Shown: one piece after another, positions 1 through 6,944 of the stretch
Layout of the letters: every line of letters begins with the position of its first letter
Position numbering within the stretch: the stretch's first letter is position 1
From: VGCC01 sp044375955
GTDB taxonomy: Bacteria > Actinomycetota > Actinomycetes > S36-B12
DNA length: 47,203 nucleotides
Direction of reading: 5' to 3'
NCBI GenBank assembly: GCA_044375955.1
Contig: JBILLS010000011.1
Location: forward strand, 1 to 47,203
Notes under the pieces: generated by a model
Databases searched by the model: none
What the model was told of the DNA's origin: nothing
What the model saw: only the letters and a program-made list of their open reading frames with translations
Program-made: the position numbers and the translations under genes

Positions 1-909
1 ACTTCCATTGAGCAGCCGGAGTTTCATCTTCTCGTACGGGGCGACGTCATCCACGAGTTGAACTCCCGCACGCGAGAGTGGCGGGCGGCCCTGTGGGAAA
101 TCATCCTCGAGCGCCCACTGGAAGAAGGGCTCGCACACCACCGGACATTCGTCTGACGCGCCGATGAGGTCGCGCACCGCGGCGATGTCCTCCGGTGTGG
201 TGACCGGGGTGATGCGATCGACCATCGAGTTGGGGAACGCGACATGCGCGGTCATCCAGTCCGCGAACTCCGGGTCCTGCTCGCGGGCGAATGCCTCGAA
301 CATGCGCTGGGCAACGTGACCGTTTCCTTGGATGTTGTCACAGGACATGACAGTGAACGGGGGAATCCCCGCATCGCGGCGGCGACGTAACGCCGCCGTG
401 ACGATCCCGAAGAACGTACGCGGGGTGGCACCGGGGACTAGGTCCGCGGCGATGGTGGGGGTGCCGGGCATGAACTCCCCGGTCAGACGGTCGAAGTTGT
501 AGCCGCCCTCGGTGACGGTCAAGGAGACGATCCGGATGTTCGGCTCACTCATCTTCGCAATCGCACGATCGGGATCATCGAAGATCAGCTCGGTGATGCT
601 GCCGATGACCCGCGGACTCCACGTGCCATCGGAGGACTTCTCGACGAGGGTGTAGAGACAGTCCTGTTCCTGCATACGGCGTGCGAGCGACTCGTCGGTG
701 GGCAGCACGGCGACCCCGCAGATCGCCCAGTCGTGGGCGAGCCCGGCGTTCAGCAGGCGATCAAGGGCGAGCGCCTGGTGCGACCGATGGAAGTTCCCCA
801 CCCCGACGTGCACGATCCCGTGGGTGAGTGCCTGCCGGTCGTAGCGCGGAATCGCCACCTGGGGGTCGAGTGAGCCGAGGGTGGACGCGGACAACCGTGG
901 CGGTGCCAT
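1..909 (-). CDS. Mannitol dehydrogenase family polyol dehydrogenase (partial, C-terminus off window)
   Basis: NAD-dependent oxidation of a hexitol or pentitol to the matching ketose is the family role. The visible 303 residues hold the N-terminal nucleotide-binding signature (GIVHVGVGNFHRSH, near residue 30) and run into the catalytic signature K-L-R-L-L-N. The Lys (about 296) and Asn (about 301) of the family's K-x4-N-x2-H motif are present and the His falls just beyond the window edge. The ATG at 909 is preceded by a strong GAGGAGG ribosome site. It is divergent from the zinc alcohol dehydrogenase at 989, with 79 bases between them, which suggests shared polyol metabolism. The exact substrate cannot be told from sequence; fructuronate or tagaturonate reductases are related alternatives. 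Confidence 0.9.
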   Translation of the reverse strand, partial: MAPPRLSASTLGSLDPQVAIPRYDRQALTHGIVHVGVGNFHRSHQALALDRLLNAGLAHDWAICGVAVLPTDESLARRMQEQDCLYTLVEKSSDGTWSPRVIGSITELIFDDPDRAIAKMSEPNIRIVSLTVTEGGYNFDRLTGEFMPGTPTIAADLVPGATPRTFFGIVTAALRRRRDAGIPPFTVMSCDNIQGNGHVAQRMFEAFAREQDPEFADWMTAHVAFPNSMVDRITPVTTPEDIAAVRDLIGASDECPVVCEPFFQWALEDDFPQGRPPLSRAGVQLVDDVAPYEKMKLRLLNGS

Positions 910-988
910 ATCGCCTCCTCGCAAAGCTCAGACGTCGAACCTAACCTGTGGAATCATCGATTGACCACGGAATTCGAGGTGCGATGCC

Positions 989-2017
989 ATGATGCGCGCG
1001 GTCGTCTATGACCGGCCCGGAGAGGTGACCGTGCGGGAGGTTCCCGTACGGGACCCTGGCCCGGGTGAAGTGCGGGTGCGCATGACGCGGGCCGGGATGT
1101 GCGGGACGGACCTGCACCTGCACGAGGGGCAGTTCCTGGCGACATTCCCGCTGACCCCCGGGCACGAGACGGTGGGTGTGGTCGATGCGATCGGCGAAGG
1201 CTCCCTCGACGGTGACGGGTGCGCGTTGCGTGCGGGTCAGCAGGTCGTGGTCAATCCGAATTCGAGTTGCCGGGACTGCGACTACTGCACCGAGGACCGC
1301 CCGTGGCTGTGTGAGTCCTTCGCCGGGATCGGGTCGAGCACCCCCGGGGGGTTCGCCGAATACCTGGTGATTCCGGCCGGGCAGGTGCACGATGCCGACG
1401 GGATCGACCCCGATCTGGCGGTGTTCGCCGAGCCATCCGCATGCATCGCCCACCTGATGGATCGACTCGATCCCCTTGCCGGTCAACGTGTGGTGGTGAT
1501 CGGGGCCGGACCCACGGGTGTGCTGCTCACGCAGTTCCTGCTCCTGCATGAAGCAGAGTCGGTCGTTCTCGCGGACCCCAATGCATTCAAACTCGACCGT
1601 GCCGGGGCACTCGCGGGCATCGACACAGCGCTGATCGACCGGAGTGATGTGGCCGGATCGTTTGCGCGCATGGCGTCGCCGGGAGCCTTCGACGTGGTCA
1701 TCGATGCGACCGGGCGCGCAGGAGTGATCCAGGAACTTCCAGTGTTGGCGCGCAATGGCGGGCGCATCGTCTACTACGGGGTCGCCGATGAAACCGATCG
1801 CGTGTGGATCTCGCCGTTCGAGATCTTCCGCCGCGAGTTGACGATTCTGGGGTCGTTCACGGAGGTGGACTCGTTCCCCGATGCGCTGCGGGCCTTCCGC
1901 GCTGGAGCGATCCGAATGGACGGGGTGATCACCCATCGGTTCCCGGTCGCGGAGTATCCGCGGGCACTGGCGGCCATGCGCGAGCGCGGAACCCACAAGA
2001 TCGTCATTACCCCCTAG
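989..2017 (+). CDS. Zinc-dependent medium-chain alcohol dehydrogenase (polyol dehydrogenase-like)
   Basis: A 342-residue MDR-family oxidoreductase of the sorbitol/arabinitol dehydrogenase type. Catalytic zinc ligands are visible at Cys38 (GMCGTD) and His59-Glu60 (PGHE). A structural zinc site follows at Cys94, 97, 100 and 108, and a Rossmann motif GAGPTG lies near residue 173. The start at 989 has GAGG about 10 bases upstream; a second ATG follows directly at 992. The gene is divergent from the mannitol-dehydrogenase-family gene, so a role in sugar-alcohol oxidation is inferred. The stop codon lies in a short palindrome, CCCCTAGGGG (2011-2020). The substrate is not determined; threonine dehydrogenase-like enzymes are an alternative. 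Confidence 0.9.
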   Translation: MMRAVVYDRPGEVTVREVPVRDPGPGEVRVRMTRAGMCGTDLHLHEGQFLATFPLTPGHETVGVVDAIGEGSLDGDGCALRAGQQVVVNPNSSCRDCDYCTEDRPWLCESFAGIGSSTPGGFAEYLVIPAGQVHDADGIDPDLAVFAEPSACIAHLMDRLDPLAGQRVVVIGAGPTGVLLTQFLLLHEAESVVLADPNAFKLDRAGALAGIDTALIDRSDVAGSFARMASPGAFDVVIDATGRAGVIQELPVLARNGGRIVYYGVADETDRVWISPFEIFRRELTILGSFTEVDSFPDALRAFRAGAIRMDGVITHRFPVAEYPRALAAMRERGTHKIVITP

Positions 2018-2050
2018 GGGGCCCACATGTTCCGAGGTCGCCGTGGCCCC

Positions 2051-2074
2051 GAATATATCTATTTAGATATATTC
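2051..2074. promoter_or_regulatory. Perfect AT-rich palindrome, probable operator/promoter of the HTH-MNT/HEPN module
   Basis: Two perfect 10-base arms, GAATATATCT (2051-2060) and AGATATATTC (2065-2074), flank the spacer ATTT. It is strikingly AT-rich in a GC-rich region and ends 5 bases before the ATG at 2080. TATATT at 2068-2073 fits a -10 element, which would put the transcript start at or next to the ATG. No Shine-Dalgarno sequence is seen, so a leaderless mRNA is likely. Binding by the downstream HTH protein would cover the -10 and give autorepression; that part is inference. Confidence 0.75.
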
Positions 2075-2079
2075 AGGCC

Positions 2080-2589
2080 ATGCGGTCGGGAGCCTTGATC
2101 CGGGCAGCGCGGGTGGACGCCGGCCTCACTCAGGCGGCCCTGGCACGGGCCGCGGGCACCAGCCAGCCCACGATCGCCCGCTATGAGAGCGGTCGATCCG
2201 AGCCGCGGGCATCCACCCTCGAGCGGATCCTCGCCGCGTGCGGTCAGCGACTCGAACCCACGGGCGCACCGGTCGTGACCACGCAGGTTCCTGCGCGGGG
2301 ACCGCGAGGCCGCCTGTTGCGCCGCCACGCGGCCGAGGTGCGCGCGGTGATCGAAGCGGCTGGGCTGCGCAACCCGCGCGTTTTCGGCTCAGTGGCGCGG
2401 GGTGAGGACACCGAGGACAGCGATATCGACATCCTGGTGGACCTCGGGGTTGCACGGGACATTCTGGAGGTCTACGTCACGAGCGAGCAGCTCTCCACCA
2501 CCTTGGGAGCGCGGTTCGACGTGCTCTGTCCACAGGTAGCAAAGGGCTCTGTACTGAAAGGGGCTAATCGTGACGCAATTGCCTTGTGA
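2080..2589 (+). CDS. HTH domain fused to MNT-type nucleotidyltransferase (antitoxin of HEPN/MNT pair)
   Basis: A 169-residue fusion. Residues 1-58 form an Xre-type helix-turn-helix (LTQAALARAAGTSQPTIARY). Residues 85-165 form a minimal nucleotidyltransferase with an intact G-S-x10-D-x-D motif (Gly103, Ser104, Asp115, Asp117) and a likely third acidic residue, Asp147. In the HepT/MntA class, the MNT protein transfers AMP onto the toxin's active-site tyrosine and silences it. Here the same chain can also bind DNA, and the perfect palindrome at 2051-2074 lies just upstream. The ATG at 2080 is chosen because the HTH begins there and because the reading frame upstream runs antisense-like through the alcohol dehydrogenase gene. 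It overlaps the HEPN gene by GTGA. Confidence 0.9.
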   Translation: MRSGALIRAARVDAGLTQAALARAAGTSQPTIARYESGRSEPRASTLERILAACGQRLEPTGAPVVTTQVPARGPRGRLLRRHAAEVRAVIEAAGLRNPRVFGSVARGEDTEDSDIDILVDLGVARDILEVYVTSEQLSTTLGARFDVLCPQVAKGSVLKGANRDAIAL

Positions 2590-2936
2590 GCCTTTTCGCA
2601 GACCATGGACGATTAGTGGACATCCTGGTCGCCCTGGACACGATTGAGACGTACCTCACCACCGAGACCTCCGAGGATCTGATTCGCGACGGCGTGAAGT
2701 ACCAACTCATCGTGATCGGTGAAGCATCAAGGGGGCTCAGTGAGCACTCTCGTGAACTGGCTCCAGAAATTCCCTGGCAGAGAATTCTCGCCTTCCGAAA
2801 CTTCGTTGTACATGAATATGCGTCAGTGGATCCCCAGACCGTCTCCACGATCATCACCGAACATCTCCCAGCGCTCACGGGGGCGGTACGGCGCGTCCTG
2901 GTTGAGCTAGGTATGCGTCTGCCAGACGATGTCTGA
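2586..2936 (+). CDS. HEPN-domain RNase toxin (HepT/DUF86 family)
   Basis: A 116-residue all-helical protein with the HEPN catalytic motif R-x4-H-x-Y at Arg71, His76 and Tyr78 (RNFVVHEY). Family members cleave RNA, and the tyrosine is the site AMPylated by the partner MNT protein. It starts with GTG at 2586, overlapping the stop of the HTH-MNT gene by four bases, so the two are translationally coupled with the antitoxin first. The length matches HepT proteins (about 110-140 residues). All motif residues are intact, so the toxin is predicted to be active. Confidence 0.9.
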   Translation: MSLFADHGRLVDILVALDTIETYLTTETSEDLIRDGVKYQLIVIGEASRGLSEHSRELAPEIPWQRILAFRNFVVHEYASVDPQTVSTIITEHLPALTGAVRRVLVELGMRLPDDV

Positions 2937-2983
2937 CCCGCCGACTAGCGTCTCGCGAGAAGTCCGAATGAATGGGGGATGGC

Positions 2984-3190
2984 ATGAAAGTCACATCGCG
3001 CTCGCGTGCGCACCTGGGAACCTGCCCCGCGTCGGGAAAGGTGCGCTTCCGTGATCACCGCGAAGCCGTGCGTGTGCTGCACTCCGCTGCGAGGGCGCGT
3101 CTTGCCGGGGGCCCGACGCGAAGGGCGGAATGCCGTGCCTACGAGTGCGCGGCATGTCTCGGCTGGCATCTGACAAGCAGGGCCGCCTAA
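2984..3190 (+). CDS. Small four-cysteine protein ending in a CxxC-GWHLTS motif
   Basis: A 68-residue basic protein with Cys14, Cys50, Cys55 and Cys58 and the C-terminal string YECAACLGWHLTS. The Cys pattern suggests a small zinc-ribbon fold. As I recall it, short proteins ending like this are frequent in actinobacteria and actinophages; their function is unknown. The ATG at 2984 is preferred over the in-frame ATG at 2972 because GGGGGAT (2974-2980) sits at ribosome-site distance. The stop overlaps the next small ORF (TAATG). Confidence 0.7.
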   Translation: MKVTSRSRAHLGTCPASGKVRFRDHREAVRVLHSAARARLAGGPTRRAECRAYECAACLGWHLTSRAA

Positions 3191-3312
3191 TGCCCGGTGT
3201 GGTGTCCCTCGGCGAGTACGCGATCTACTGGATCGGTCTGGTGGTGATCACCATCGGCGTGATCGTGGCCACGGCGATCAGCTGGATTCGGGGACGGTCA
3301 CGTCGTCGGTGA
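3190..3312 (+). CDS. Possible 40-residue single-pass membrane protein
   Basis: A short ORF starting at the TAATG overlap with the preceding gene. It encodes one hydrophobic helix (about residues 10-31) followed by an Arg-rich tail, RGRSRRR, the usual inside-positive pattern. Its last 35 bases overlap the 3' end of the convergent oxidoreductase gene. There is no clear ribosome site of its own; translation would depend on coupling. No function is recognised and it could be spurious. Confidence 0.4.
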   Translation: MPGVVSLGEYAIYWIGLVVITIGVIVATAISWIRGRSRRR

Positions 3313-4273
3313 GCCCGATGAGGATGCGGCTATCCGGTCCGGATTCCTGAGCACGGTGCGCGGCGGCAATGTCTTCGAGTGAATAGATCGTGGCCGGCGG
3401 CATCGTGAGCGCACCCTCAGCGAGTGCCTGCTCGGTGAGTGTCAATGCCCGCGCGAATTTCTCCCGCTCGGTGTTGTAGAGGAGCATGAACTCCATGGTC
3501 ACGCTCGCCGTCATGAGCTTGCGGCGGGGAAGGACAGGGTCGGGACCATCGGCTGCGTAGACCACGATCACCGTTCCAGGGTGACTCACCGCCAGGTCCA
3601 GGTCGAGGTTGTCGGTGATGTTCACCTCGACGATCCGGCGAATGTTCGGTGCGACAGCGAGGATCTGCTCCGCGGCATCCGCAGCGCGGTAATCGAGTAC
3701 GTGATGGGCGCCGGCTTCACGTGCGACCTGCTGTTTGGCCTCGGTGCTGGCGGTGGCCACCACCGTCGCTCCGGCCCACCGCGCAAGTTGCACCGCGCAG
3801 CGACCCACGCCGCCGGCACCACCATGCACGAGGACCTGCTGGCCCTCGATCGGGCCGTCGGCGAACAGGCAGTAGGCGGCGGTCAACGCCGGAACTCCGA
3901 GGGTGGCACCCTGGGCGAAGGAGATCTCGGCGGGCAACGAGCGCGCGAAGTCCTCGCGCACGATGCAGTAATCGGCAGCGGTGCCGTATGGATTCCCGTT
4001 CGCCGCCAGCATCACCCAGACACGTTCGCCGATGCGCCCGAGATCGATGCCGGCGCCGACTGCGTCGATGACACCCGCACCGTCATGGTGCGGGACCTGG
4101 AAGCCATCGATCACGCGCGGTGTCGCGCCCGAGCGGGACTTGACGTCGGTCGGGTTGATGCCCGACGCATGCAACCGCACGCGCACCTGACCCGGGCCGG
4201 GACCCGGCGTCTTGATGTCGGTGACCTCGAGCACATCCGCATCGCCGGTGGTGCGGTAGATCGCTGCACGCAT
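3278..4273 (-). CDS. Zinc-free NADPH:quinone oxidoreductase-like MDR protein
   Basis: A 331-residue medium-chain reductase with the GroES-like N-terminal domain (ASGINPTDVK) and a cofactor motif GGAGGVG near residue 152. It lacks the zinc-binding Cys set of the alcohol dehydrogenases, which places it with quinone oxidoreductases/zeta-crystallins that reduce quinones or enals with NADPH. It is divergent from purU, with about 57 bases between the starts, and runs into the small membrane ORF at its 3' end. Nothing in the context points to a specific substrate. Confidence 0.85.
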   Translation of the reverse strand: MRAAIYRTTGDADVLEVTDIKTPGPGPGQVRVRLHASGINPTDVKSRSGATPRVIDGFQVPHHDGAGVIDAVGAGIDLGRIGERVWVMLAANGNPYGTAADYCIVREDFARSLPAEISFAQGATLGVPALTAAYCLFADGPIEGQQVLVHGGAGGVGRCAVQLARWAGATVVATASTEAKQQVAREAGAHHVLDYRAADAAEQILAVAPNIRRIVEVNITDNLDLDLAVSHPGTVIVVYAADGPDPVLPRRKLMTASVTMEFMLLYNTEREKFARALTLTEQALAEGALTMPPATIYSLEDIAAAHRAQESGPDSRILIGLTDDVTVPESS

Positions 4274-4330
4274 GAATCCTCGATCTCAGTAGGGTGACGG
4301 TCCATTCTGGTGCACGAGGAAAGGAGCAGG

Positions 4331-5173
4331 GTGGGCGACGTCCGCTACATCCTCACCCTGCGCTGCGTGGACGCCCCCGGTGTCATCCACGCGGTGTCCG
4401 GTGCCCTGCTGGAGGTCTCGGGCAACGTCCTCGAGCAGGGTCAGTTCACTGATGAACACACGGGGATGTTCTCCATGCGCACCCGTTTCGAAACACCCGT
4501 CAGAGACATCGACACGGTGCGATCAATAGTTGCCGCAGCCACGGCACGATTTGATCCGATCGTGACGCTGCGTAATGAGTCGGTCCGTCGGCGGGCATTG
4601 ATTATGGTGTCCACCGAGGATCACTGTCTCGTCGACCTGCTCTACCGACATGCGAACGGGGAGCTGCCCATCGACATTCCGGTCATCGTGTCGAATCACG
4701 AGAGTGCCGCGGAAGTAGCAAGCCACTACGGGATCGCGTTCGCACACATCCCCGTCACTTCCAAGTCGGAGGCCGAGGCGGCACTACGAGGGCTGATAGA
4801 AGACCACTCGGTCGACGTGGTGATCCTGGCTCGCTATATGCAGATCCTGTCGGACGGGTTCTGCGCGGACTTCGAAGGCCGCATCATCAACATCCACCAC
4901 TCATTCCTGCCCGGGTTCAAGGGAGCACGGCCGTACCACCAGGCCTTCGAGCGGGGCGTGAAGCTCATCGGTGCCACCGCGCACTTCGTCACCGCCGACC
5001 TTGATGAGGGGCCGATCATCGAGCAGGACGTCGAGCGTGTGTCACACAGTCATACCGCGGATGACCTTGCCGAAATCGGCCGCGACATCGAGCGCGTGGT
5101 GCTCGCCCGTGCCGTGCGTCTCTACGCGGAGGACCGGGTACTTCTCGACGGACAGCGCACCGTCGTCTTCTGA
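4331..5173 (+). CDS. purU: Formyltetrahydrofolate deformylase
   Basis: Hydrolyses 10-formyl-THF to formate and THF, balancing the one-carbon pool. It is 280 residues, the family's normal size: an N-terminal ACT domain (about 1-85) followed by a formyltransferase-fold catalytic domain with the HHSFLPGFKGARPYHQAF segment near residue 190 and the catalytic Asp in DLDEGP. GTG at 4331 is chosen because AAGGAG (4321-4326) lies 5 bases upstream; an in-frame GTG at 4310 has no such site. It stands alone and ends 4 bases from the convergent antitoxin gene. Confidence 0.95.
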   Translation: MGDVRYILTLRCVDAPGVIHAVSGALLEVSGNVLEQGQFTDEHTGMFSMRTRFETPVRDIDTVRSIVAAATARFDPIVTLRNESVRRRALIMVSTEDHCLVDLLYRHANGELPIDIPVIVSNHESAAEVASHYGIAFAHIPVTSKSEAEAALRGLIEDHSVDVVILARYMQILSDGFCADFEGRIINIHHSFLPGFKGARPYHQAFERGVKLIGATAHFVTADLDEGPIIEQDVERVSHSHTADDLAEIGRDIERVVLARAVRLYAEDRVLLDGQRTVVF

Positions 5174-5177
5174 ACTA

Positions 5178-5477
5178 CTACGACGCGTGCGCGTCGAGAT
5201 ACATGCGCAGGGCGTCACGCATCACCTGCGACGGGGTGACCCCTCGGCGGGCTGCATACGAGTCGAGCTGCTCTTTCACCTGAGGCTCGAGACGAAAGCG
5301 CACCTCCGGTGATACCCCCGTATCACCGTGAAGCGAAGGCCTACCCCGAAGGCTCTTTCGCGCAATGTCTTCGCCCAGTCGCGCCGCGGCCTCCTCGTCG
5401 AGAACCGTACCGTCAGCGAGGGTGATGGGGTCCTTGTCGAGATCGACGTATGGACCGATCCGATACTTCGGCTTCAT
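5178..5477 (-). CDS. Ribbon-helix-helix (CopG-like) antitoxin
   Basis: A 99-residue protein whose C-terminal third (VRFRLEPQVKEQLDSYAARR, then TPSQVMRDALRMYL) reads as a ribbon-helix-helix DNA-binding unit. The N-terminal half is likely the toxin-neutralising part. It follows the 87-residue putative toxin with an ATGA overlap, a toxin-first order. The pair looks like a type II toxin-antitoxin module. Promoter control by this protein is inferred only. Confidence 0.7.
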   Translation of the reverse strand: MKPKYRIGPYVDLDKDPITLADGTVLDEEAAARLGEDIARKSLRGRPSLHGDTGVSPEVRFRLEPQVKEQLDSYAARRGVTPSQVMRDALRMYLDAHAS

Positions 5478-5737
5478 GGTCTTCTCCTCAGCGCAGTCGG
5501 CATAACGTGGATCACAACCATCCGGTCCTCAACAAGCAACGCAACCACCTCGATCACCAATCCACGATCGTCTGGCCCCTTCCAGGCGCACTCCACGACA
5601 CCGTTCGCCCGCAGCGAGCTGATCGGCTTCGATCCAGCCATCACCTCCACCGCTCGGCGCCTGCCGATTCGGTGTTTGCGTGAGGACTGCGTGAACACGA
5701 CCTCGATGAACTTATTGTGTAGCAGAATAGTCCACAT
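5474..5737 (-). CDS. Putative toxin partner of the CopG-like antitoxin
   Basis: A compact 87-residue basic protein containing SSRKHRIGR and a C-terminal VVIHVMPTALRRR strand-rich end. As I recall it, proteins of this pattern occur beside CopG-like genes in actinobacteria; I cannot name a family with confidence, though the layout resembles small RelE/BrnT- or DUF4258-like toxins. The ATG at 5737 has no ribosome site, and the conserved-looking part begins near residue 14, where a GTG (5698) is an alternative start. An imperfect AT-rich palindrome (5713-5729) lies within the first codons, which fits a downstream start. The gene is coupled to the antitoxin by ATGA. Confidence 0.55.
   Translation of the reverse strand: MWTILLHNKFIEVVFTQSSRKHRIGRRRAVEVMAGSKPISSLRANGVVECAWKGPDDRGLVIEVVALLVEDRMVVIHVMPTALRRRP
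5713..5729. promoter_or_regulatory. Imperfect AT-rich inverted repeat at the start of the toxin gene
   Basis: TATTGTG (5713-5719) and CAGAATA (5723-5729) form arms matching at 6 of 7 positions around TAG. On the minus strand TATTCT (5729-5724) resembles a -10 element. If it is a promoter/operator, the toxin starts downstream of the ATG at 5737. Confidence 0.35.
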
Positions 5738-5824
5738 GAAGCCTCCGCGTCCACCATCGGCGGATTCGGAGGGGAGGGGAAGTCGGTCGGGTAGGTCCGG
5801 GACGCAGCACCGGGTTGTGGACGA

Positions 5825-6874
5825 TCAGCGCACGGTGAGTCGGATGATGCGGTCGTCGCGCGGCCCAGGGTCACCGCGGCCGTCGGTGTTCGACGTGACC
5901 AACCACAGCGAGCCATCGGGGGCCGGCTCGATCGTGCGCAGCCGGCCGAGGTCCCCGAGTTTCAGTGCCCGTGGAGTCCGGGCAGACGGGTCCGTGCTCC
6001 CGACACCCGTGAGCGGCACCTGCCAGACCACTTCCCCGCGCAGGCTCGCCACATACGCGTGATCGTTCACGATCGCGATTCCACTCGGGGAGGCAAGCGA
6101 AGTAGGCGACCACTGCGCCTCCGGATTCCTGAATGACGAGGTGCGATCGGTGCCCTCGACTTCAGGCCAGCCGTAGTTTCCGCCCCGCACCAGGAAGTTC
6201 AACTCGTCCGCGTCCCGGGCACCGAACTCACTCGCCCACAATCCGCCGGCACTATCGAAGGCCAGCCCCTGCACGTTGCGGTGACCGAGGCTGAAGGTCG
6301 GGGACGACCCGACGGGTGCACCGTCGGTGGTGATCCGCAGCACCTTTCCGCCCAACGAGTTCGAATCTTGCGAGATCTCCTCGATGGCGGCGTCACCGGT
6401 GGCGACGACCAGGTTGCCCTGCGGGTCGAACACGATGCGGCCTCCGTTGTGAACGCTCGCCTTCGGAATTCCGGTGAGAATGGGAGTCGCCTTACCCAGG
6501 CGCGTCGCGTTATCGAGCAACGGGATACGTAGCACACGGTTGTCGCGTCGGGTGGTCGTGTAGACGTAGGCGTAGTCAGCCGCGGGTGCGATCGCGATCC
6601 CCAGCAGACCGCCCTCGCCGTCAGGGGTGGACCCGGGGACCGTGCCCAGGACGGTCACGTTCGACCCGGCCTTCTTCCTCGGATCGATACGCAGGATCCG
6701 CCCGGTGTCACGCTCGGTCACGAGGGCGCTGCCGTCGGGAAGGAAGTCCAGTCCCCAGGGTGAGGTGAGCCCTGAGGCGATCGTGCGGGACACCGTGACC
6801 TCGGGATTGGCGTGTGCAGCCGGAGCGAGGGTGACCGTGAGCGCGAGTACGGCCAGAACGGTGAATTGTCGCAT
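5825..6874 (-). CDS. Secreted PQQ-dependent sugar dehydrogenase-like (glucose/sorbosone dehydrogenase) protein
   Basis: A 349-residue protein with a Sec signal peptide (residues 1-22, ending AAHA) followed by a six-bladed beta-propeller of the soluble aldose dehydrogenase type. Recognisable blades include LTSPWGLDFLPDGSALVTER, VHNGGRIVFDPQG and LGHRNVQGLAFD, then GNYGWPEVEG. The family oxidises aldoses outside the cytoplasmic membrane with PQQ, but many actinobacterial members have no tested substrate. The ATG at 6874 is taken because the signal peptide begins there. GAAGGA abuts it directly, and CATACT just upstream could be a -10 element of a short or leaderless transcript. It is divergent from the HNH gene. 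Confidence 0.85.
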   Translation of the reverse strand: MRQFTVLAVLALTVTLAPAAHANPEVTVSRTIASGLTSPWGLDFLPDGSALVTERDTGRILRIDPRKKAGSNVTVLGTVPGSTPDGEGGLLGIAIAPAADYAYVYTTTRRDNRVLRIPLLDNATRLGKATPILTGIPKASVHNGGRIVFDPQGNLVVATGDAAIEEISQDSNSLGGKVLRITTDGAPVGSSPTFSLGHRNVQGLAFDSAGGLWASEFGARDADELNFLVRGGNYGWPEVEGTDRTSSFRNPEAQWSPTSLASPSGIAIVNDHAYVASLRGEVVWQVPLTGVGSTDPSARTPRALKLGDLGRLRTIEPAPDGSLWLVTSNTDGRGDPGPRDDRIIRLTVR

Positions 6875-6944
6875 TCCTTCAGTATGCGCTGGGCCGTGGC
6901 TGTACGCACATCGGTGAGTAGCGTGGTCTTCGCGAGGGGGAGCC

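Noticed and set aside
950..968. GTGG...CCAC and AATC-ATC-GATT in the divergent polyol dehydrogenase promoter
   Set aside because: The two short palindromes have different centres and do not make one extended operator.
2011..2020. CCCCTAGGGG palindrome at the alcohol dehydrogenase stop
   Set aside because: Only ten bases with no loop or T-run; short enough to arise by chance in GC-rich DNA.
941..2026. A 361-codon open frame on the minus strand
   Set aside because: It lies wholly antisense to the well-supported zinc alcohol dehydrogenase, has His/Arg/Pro-rich composition typical of GC-rich shadow frames and no recognisable domain.
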